NCBI GenBank assembly: GCA_002366565.1
Contig: DFBJ01000012.1
Location: 372,001-436,000, forward strand
DNA from: Bacteriovoracaceae bacterium UBA3083
Lineage (GTDB): Bacteria > Bdellovibrionota > Bacteriovoracia > Bacteriovoracales > Bacteriovoracaceae
Length of the DNA stretch: 64,000 nt
Reading direction: 5' to 3'
A model generated the notes under the pieces. It searched no databases, was not told the DNA's origin, and saw only the letters and a program-made list of their open reading frames with translations. The position numbers and the translations under genes are program-made. Below, piece by piece: positions 59,327 to 64,000 of this stretch; the first letter of the stretch is position 1; each line of letters opens with the position of its first letter.

Positions 59327-62300
59327 ATGAGAGCTTCAAAATTCATCATTGTAAAAGATTTACTAACTCTATCCATATGCTGGTGTCTCTTCTTTTACGA
59401 CATCAGTTCAATATATGCTCAATCAACAACAGCAACTGTTGATACTCAACAAGAGCAACAAGTAAAAAGTAATCAACAGGCCCACCAACAAAATGACTCT
59501 CTAAACTCAGTAACAGGTAATCTTTCAAAATGTGAAACTGGCTTTAATGCTTCAGAAGATAATCGTGATGCACAGAGAGAATATAGAAACAGTTTACTAG
59601 ATCAGGGATTCAGTGAAATTGATCAAACATTTACAGGTATTGAGGCTAAGAGAGAAGCTCTAGAAAGCGGTAACTCATCTCTTACAACGGCTACTGGCGG
59701 GATAGGACTACAAGAGCCAGGACAATCTAATAATATTGAAACTCAACAAGCTTTAGAAAAAGAACAACGTGAAATAGATGGAAAAATTAGTGCTCAAGAA
59801 AAAGTAGTAAACAATATAAAGAGCCAAATACAATCAATCGAAAATAGACAAAACAATAATTACTTGTCTTCAAAAGAGAGAACACAACTTAATCTTTTAA
59901 AAGCTGAGCTCTTTAAAGAGAATAGCATTCTACAACAATTAGAACTTAGAAAGTATAAGCTTAAAGCAGAGATAAAAAAGAACGCGCTTGTTGACGGAGC
60001 GAACTCTGTAAGCAATGCAGACCAAGCAGTGGGTGTCGCTAGAAATCAGGCAGCAATTCAAGAAAAACAATATATAGACCTTATCGCTAAAATTCAAAGC
60101 CAAGAAGACACAGCGGCAGAGAATCTAAGAATAGCAGAAGAGAGAATTGCAGAAGTTCAAAGAGAATCAGAACACAATGCAGACTTTTTAATTTTTGAAA
60201 GTGCCAAAGCTGCTCCTGATGAATCTACAGAAGCAGGCAGAAATACAATATCAAACTTAGAAATTCTTTCTATGGCCTCAGCTGGGATGACGAATTTAAA
60301 TTGTACAGATTTCTCTAGAGTAAAGTCTCGTGCGTATCCTCTCTTCAAAGCTGCAACTGCAACATATATTGCAAATCACCTAAACACGACTAGTGAATAC
60401 ACTAAGGCCGCTAAGGGGTGTATTTTAAAATGTGTTTCACTTGAAGAAATAAAAGCAGATCAAGCACTACCAAGCCAAGATAAAAAATACCCTCAGTTTG
60501 AAAATCTAAAAACAGAAAATGCAACATCTAACTGTAAGACTGATGACGGTAAAGATGGGATGTTTGAAAATGATAATGTAGCTTCGGATGATGAAGATGA
60601 ACAATATGCATCAATTGAGAGAATGGCATCTCTTTATAGAAAACTAGCAGAGTTTACAGAAACAAAGGTAAGCTCTCAACAAGATGCTTTAAAATTATTT
60701 ATGGCCGCTCACGCAGCAGCACTAATGGAAGTAACATCTAAGGCAACACTTACTGCAGCGGCTGAAGCCCAATTAGCTAAAGCAATCGCAGAGAAGAAGA
60801 AAGCACAGAGTTCAATAAAGATCTACTTGGCGATTATTGCGATTCTAGTTGCAATAAATAGTTCATGCCCAGGATGCTGTGGTTGTAGAGTAGGGGCCAT
60901 TGCAGCGGCTGTCGCTTTATTAGCAATGTATAGAAAAGACTTAAGCCAAGCTAATAAAGATATAGCAAAATGGAAGGGAGAACTTCAAGAGGCCAGAATT
61001 CATACTCATATGATGTGTAACTACCCTGGTGAAGATGCTAACTTCGATATGCTAAACAAACCTTCAAGTGTTCCATTGATTTACCCAAAATCAACAATTA
61101 TGAACCATGTGACGGCTCAAGTGTCACACCCTGAGTTTGAGTCAAAAACAAAGATTGCCCAAACAGTTGAATGGATAAGAAACCTTCAAGGGGCAAATCA
61201 ATCAATGTCCTATGATCAAAGAATTCCATCAAAAGTAGAGATGATTGGAATTCTAAAAACTGTCGGTCTCTATTTAAAAGATAGTACTGAAAACATTGGT
61301 GATAAAATTACAAATGTTATGTTTCCAAATGTAAATGCTGTTGGACTTGAAAGTGGAATTGGTCTACATGATGAGGCAGGAACTTTCAAACAGTATCTGA
61401 ATATGAAAGTTGGTGCATGGAGATTACAAACATATAATGCGTCATTAAAAGTAGATTTAAGAAAAAATCCAGTCACAATTGAGCACCTATACCCTAACCA
61501 GCCAATGATGCTTGGATTTAGAAAATATATGGCAAAGAACTCTCCCGAGGTTTATGGAAAACTTATTGAACAAACAGGATTTGCGCTTCCAGAAACAAGG
61601 GCCGCTTACTTAAAGTCTGTTGTGGACATGCTTACTCAAAATATAGACTTCAACACCTCAGGTCTTGCAAGCATTCAAGCAATAAATAACAAATATGCAG
61701 AGCTCTTAGCGAAGGCTCGAATTGCTATGGATGTAGATACAGGGATTACAGATGCCGACGTAGATGTTGATACTAAACCAGATGTATGTGTATCAGGCTC
61801 TGGAGACGGTGAAATGAGTTTAGATGAGCAGTGTGCCTGTAAGTCTGCTAATACGTGTACAAGCTTTAAAATGCCAAGCTTTGGATCTTTCTCAGCTGGT
61901 GATCTATCAACAGATTCACAATTTCTAATTGATGGAGCAAATTCTTTTGCAAACGGTAACTCAGCACTTGGAAAAACATCATTTGGAAAGATGTCAGATT
62001 CAAGTAGTGCTTTAACTGAAGTTAGCAAAAAACTTGCATCATTTAAAATAACTACACCTTCAAATGATCAAGGATCAAGTTCATCATCAAATAACTCAGC
62101 TAAGAATGGTGCTACTGTTTCAAGTCAAAAGAATAACGGAAATAGTAACTCCCCTCAAACTTTATCATCAAGTAGTTCATTCAATAATAACGAAGCGAAT
62201 GGTGATGCTGATACTGAAGAAAATAACACAGCAAATAAGAACGCATCTTCAAAAAGTGTCAACAGTGCAACTGCACAATCAAAGAAAGTAAATGCTAAGT

Positions 62301-62623
62301 CGGTAGCGAAGAAAGATAACTTCAGCATTAATGACTTAGATTTAGATGGACTAGATAATGATGTGGTTAGTGAAGCTGACGTAGATCTATCGGCCCTTAG
62401 GAACTTAAACTCAAGAAATAAAAATAATGGCAACTCATCATATGGAAATTCACAAAACAGTAGTGAGACGTATATCGGAGCAGATGGGCAAGTTTACAAG
62501 AATACAGATGGAATCAATCTAAATGCTAAAGTGAGTATCTTCAAAATACTTTCTAAGAGATATAAAATGAGTGCGATGCCTGTTCTCTTGAATAAGAAGA
62601 AACAGCAGAAAGAGGAATTTTAA
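59327..62623 (+). CDS. Giant coiled-coil secreted/membrane protein of unknown function
   Basis: A 1098-residue protein. Start at ATG 59327 (TTG at 59321 is possible; the SD is weak). A signal-like hydrophobic N-terminus ends near IYAQ. Long coiled-coil-prone regions (about 120-290) are rich in Gln/Glu/Lys. Near residues 499-545 two hydrophobic segments flank a CPGCCGC cluster, suggesting a membrane hairpin. The region 870-1050 is Ser/Asn-rich low complexity, with an acidic C-terminal stretch (DLDLDGLDNDV). A Cys-containing DGEMSLDEQCACK segment lies at about 830. No family was recognised. Its stop overlaps the LRR gene by one base. The 278 bp upstream contain ATCCAAT/ATTGGAT (59241-59269), a possible operator. 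Confidence 0.62.
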   Translation: MRASKFIIVKDLLTLSICWCLFFYDISSIYAQSTTATVDTQQEQQVKSNQQAHQQNDSLNSVTGNLSKCETGFNASEDNRDAQREYRNSLLDQGFSEIDQTFTGIEAKREALESGNSSLTTATGGIGLQEPGQSNNIETQQALEKEQREIDGKISAQEKVVNNIKSQIQSIENRQNNNYLSSKERTQLNLLKAELFKENSILQQLELRKYKLKAEIKKNALVDGANSVSNADQAVGVARNQAAIQEKQYIDLIAKIQSQEDTAAENLRIAEERIAEVQRESEHNADFLIFESAKAAPDESTEAGRNTISNLEILSMASAGMTNLNCTDFSRVKSRAYPLFKAATATYIANHLNTTSEYTKAAKGCILKCVSLEEIKADQALPSQDKKYPQFENLKTENATSNCKTDDGKDGMFENDNVASDDEDEQYASIERMASLYRKLAEFTETKVSSQQDALKLFMAAHAAALMEVTSKATLTAAAEAQLAKAIAEKKKAQSSIKIYLAIIAILVAINSSCPGCCGCRVGAIAAAVALLAMYRKDLSQANKDIAKWKGELQEARIHTHMMCNYPGEDANFDMLNKPSSVPLIYPKSTIMNHVTAQVSHPEFESKTKIAQTVEWIRNLQGANQSMSYDQRIPSKVEMIGILKTVGLYLKDSTENIGDKITNVMFPNVNAVGLESGIGLHDEAGTFKQYLNMKVGAWRLQTYNASLKVDLRKNPVTIEHLYPNQPMMLGFRKYMAKNSPEVYGKLIEQTGFALPETRAAYLKSVVDMLTQNIDFNTSGLASIQAINNKYAELLAKARIAMDVDTGITDADVDVDTKPDVCVSGSGDGEMSLDEQCACKSANTCTSFKMPSFGSFSAGDLSTDSQFLIDGANSFANGNSALGKTSFGKMSDSSSALTEVSKKLASFKITTPSNDQGSSSSSNNSAKNGATVSSQKNNGNSNSPQTLSSSSSFNNNEANGDADTEENNTANKNASSKSVNSATAQSKKVNAKSVAKKDNFSINDLDLDGLDNDVVSEADVDLSALRNLNSRNKNNGNSSYGNSQNSSETYIGADGQVYKNTDGINLNAKVSIFKILSKRYKMSAMPVLLNKKKQQKEEF

Positions 62624-63198
62624 TGTCTACTAAGTTAGTAAAGATAAGAAAAGGGACAAAAAGCTTACCTATTGATAAATTAGAAGACCTAGACAATTAC
62701 ACAGGACTAGAAATAATAGGGGCCTCGGTAGAGGTTATTCCTGACTTATATGACAAGGCTAAACATTTAAAGACTCTAATTATAAATTGTCCTGAACTGA
62801 AGGAGTTTCCAAGCTTTATTTTTCAATTAAATAACTTAGAAAAATTAAAAGTAAAAAACTCAAAAATAAGTACAATACTTGATAATCCTATATCTTTCTT
62901 AAACTTAAAATCAATAGACTTAAATTCTAATAATCTAAAGTCTCTTCCTAATTGGCTATACTCACTAAAAGATCTTGAAGAATTAAGTGCTTCAGGTAAT
63001 GCTATAGAAAGTTTAAGCGATGATATTTCAAACCTTATTTCTTTAAAAAGAATAAACCTAGATCGAAATTGTTTGAAAGATATACCACAAGGACTGCAGA
63101 AAGTGACAGGGTTAAACCATCTGTCACTCGAGCATAATAGCTTTGACAGTGAAGTTAAGAACCAACTTTTTCTAAAATATAAGATATGGTTTAATTAA
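62623..63198 (+). CDS. Leucine-rich-repeat protein coupled to the giant protein
   Basis: A 191-residue cytoplasmic-type protein with about six LRR units, each with the LxxLxLxxNxLxxLPxxL shape (IDLNSNNLKSLPNWL, LEELSASGNAIESL, RINLDRNCLKDIP, LNHLSLEHNSF). LRRs bind other proteins. It has no signal peptide. The one-base TAATG overlap with the preceding gene means coupled translation, so the giant protein is the natural partner. It ends 4 bp inside the convergent cyclic-nucleotide-binding gene. Confidence 0.78.
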   Translation: MSTKLVKIRKGTKSLPIDKLEDLDNYTGLEIIGASVEVIPDLYDKAKHLKTLIINCPELKEFPSFIFQLNNLEKLKVKNSKISTILDNPISFLNLKSIDLNSNNLKSLPNWLYSLKDLEELSASGNAIESLSDDISNLISLKRINLDRNCLKDIPQGLQKVTGLNHLSLEHNSFDSEVKNQLFLKYKIWFN

Positions 63199-63545
63199 AT
63201 TCTAATTCTAGCATTTGCCTTTCTTAATCTCTCTAGCAGAGTATGAATCAGGGCCTTATACCATGAAGGCTGATCACTAAAATATTTCTCAAACTTCTCT
63301 ACAGGAATAATCAAAAGTTTTGAATCACTTATAGCTTTTACTGAAGCACTTCTTGGTTCTTTATCTAAAAAAGACATCTCTCCGACTAACTCTCCGGAAT
63401 AGATCGTTCCAATTTGATTTTCTGCTCCATCATTAACTTTAAAAACTGCTAAAGATCCGCTTTGAAGATAGTACATCTGAGCACTTTCTTCACCTTCTCT
63501 CATTAAGTATTCGTTTGCTTTAATTTCTATTAAATCAGTGGACAA
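63195..63545 (-). CDS. Cyclic-nucleotide-binding-domain protein
   Basis: A 116-residue protein starting at a TTG with GAGGT upstream. It is a single cNMP-binding domain: beta strands (YLMREGEESAQMYYLQSGSLAV) and the phosphate-binding cassette GELVGEMSFLDKEPRSASV, whose Glu and Arg contact the cyclic nucleotide. There is no HTH, so it is a stand-alone sensor or adaptor rather than a Crp-type regulator. It lies 56 bp downstream of the clpB-like gene and is probably co-transcribed with it. Confidence 0.85.
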   Translation of the reverse strand: MSTDLIEIKANEYLMREGEESAQMYYLQSGSLAVFKVNDGAENQIGTIYSGELVGEMSFLDKEPRSASVKAISDSKLLIIPVEKFEKYFSDQPSWYKALIHTLLERLRKANARIRI

Positions 63546-63601
63546 AATTTACCTCGATTAGTTTTTTTCTAATTTTAACAAATATTGTCCACCTGTAAAG
63601 T

Positions 63602-64000
63602 TTAACTAAAAGTGATATGTCCTTTCACATCTTCTGACCAATTTAATTGGATTAAACCTTCCTTAAACTCGCCTTTTAGAATCTCTTTAGAAAGGGGTCT
63701 TATCACCAATCGATTAAAGACAGACTGTAAAGGTCTAGCACCATAACGTGGGTCATAGCCAAGTTCAGCGATATGACTAGTAACCTCATCACTAAGTTTT
63801 ACACTTAAGTCTTTATCAAGAAGTCTGTCATTTAGTAATTTAACTTGCTTCTCAACTAATTCACTCATTACATCCTGACTCAACTCATTAAAAGTTAAGT
63901 GAGCATCTAAACGACCCAAAACTTCAGGTTTAAAGTCAGCTTCGATATTTTTAGAATTTGTAGTCAACATAATGATTGTATTTTTAAAGTCTATAGTACG
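63602..64000 (-). CDS. ClpB-like AAA+ chaperone, C-terminal end (5' end outside window)
   Basis: The reading frame stays open to the window edge (RTIDFKNTIIM before the first internal ATG at 63970). That stretch is the sensor-1 region of the second AAA+ module of Hsp100 proteins. It is followed by the arginine-finger part FKPEVLGRLD and the C-terminal small domain with GYDPRYGARPLQ, a Hsp100 signature. The sequence between sensor 1 and the finger is shorter than in ClpA, favouring ClpB or a ClpB-like protein. Hsp100 proteins unfold or disaggregate proteins. The N-terminal parts lie beyond the window. Confidence 0.85.
   Translation of the reverse strand, partial: RTIDFKNTIIMLTTNSKNIEADFKPEVLGRLDAHLTFNELSQDVMSELVEKQVKLLNDRLLDKDLSVKLSDEVTSHIAELGYDPRYGARPLQSVFNRLVIRPLSKEILKGEFKEGLIQLNWSEDVKGHITFS

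Overview
The window is an AT-rich (roughly one third G+C by eye), gene-dense stretch of a Gram-negative chromosome. It holds a chaperone-usher fimbrial locus, outer-membrane beta-barrels that end in Phe, many lipoproteins with short lipoboxes, Sec/Tat components and many secreted proteins that I do not recognise. This mix, together with TTG starts, sigma-type (archaic) fimbriae, several peptidoglycan enzymes, giant lipoproteins and orphan signalling proteins, best fits a Bdellovibrionota/Bacteriovoracaceae-like organism (Halobacteriovorax/Bacteriovorax type). That placement is an inference from gene content, not a database result. No rRNA, CRISPR array, prophage or insertion sequence is visible; the only tRNA is tRNA-Cys(GCA).

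Layout. 1-1.6 kb: 3' end of the 23S rRNA methyltransferase rlmKL, convergent with a divergent PurE-like protein. 1.7-8.5 kb: a minus-strand archaic chaperone-usher locus (pilin B, mini-subunit, pilin A, chaperone, usher, tip) with hairpin terminators between the subunit genes, preceded by two secreted proteins of unknown role. 8.5-19.1 kb: a/b-hydrolase, HNH nuclease with a GC-rich 5' third, NAPE-PLD-like hydrolase plus AstE, SH3 protein, two peptidoglycan hydrolases (Amidase_3 and MepA), a YcgN protein, a soluble histidine kinase, an E1-like (ThiF/MoeB) enzyme paired with a GNAT-like protein, and an M48 lipoprotein protease. 19.1-20.5 kb: a frameshifted small secreted-protein gene, a bidirectional terminator, tRNA-Cys and an IHF/HU gene. 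20.5-28.4 kb: a large lipoprotein and the queA-tgt-yajC-tatA-secD-secF cluster, followed by a lipoprotein gene overlapping secF.

28.4-37.9 kb is an exopolysaccharide-like module. A response regulator, a PgaC-like family 2 glycosyltransferase and a 661-residue membrane protein form one operon. Divergent from it are a GH113-like lipoprotein and a NodB-type deacetylase, followed by an outer-membrane barrel and a DUF4105-like protease-fold protein. The likely logic is synthesis and export by the membrane genes, trimming and modification by the periplasmic enzymes, and passage through the barrel. 37.9-44.5 kb: an orphan ParA with an overlapping 87-residue partner, and an 1807-residue cadherin/FN3/FGE-like lipoprotein. 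44.8-50 kb: a barrel protein, an isopenicillin-N-synthase-like oxygenase, and a glpX-SRPBCC-unknown-yggS-pentapeptide run. 50-53.3 kb: a TRAP-type binding lipoprotein directly upstream of a hybrid sensor kinase, with no TRAP permease nearby. 53.6-64 kb: a large secreted protein, a PilZ protein, pgsA-serB, panD, a Cys-rich protein, a 1098-residue coiled-coil secreted/membrane protein coupled to an LRR protein, a cyclic-nucleotide-binding protein and the 3' end of a clpB-like gene running off the window.

The best candidates for undescribed biology are the ThiF/GNAT-like pair, the split exopolysaccharide module, the TRAP-binding-protein/hybrid-kinase pair, the ParA/small-protein pair, and the giant protein/LRR pair.
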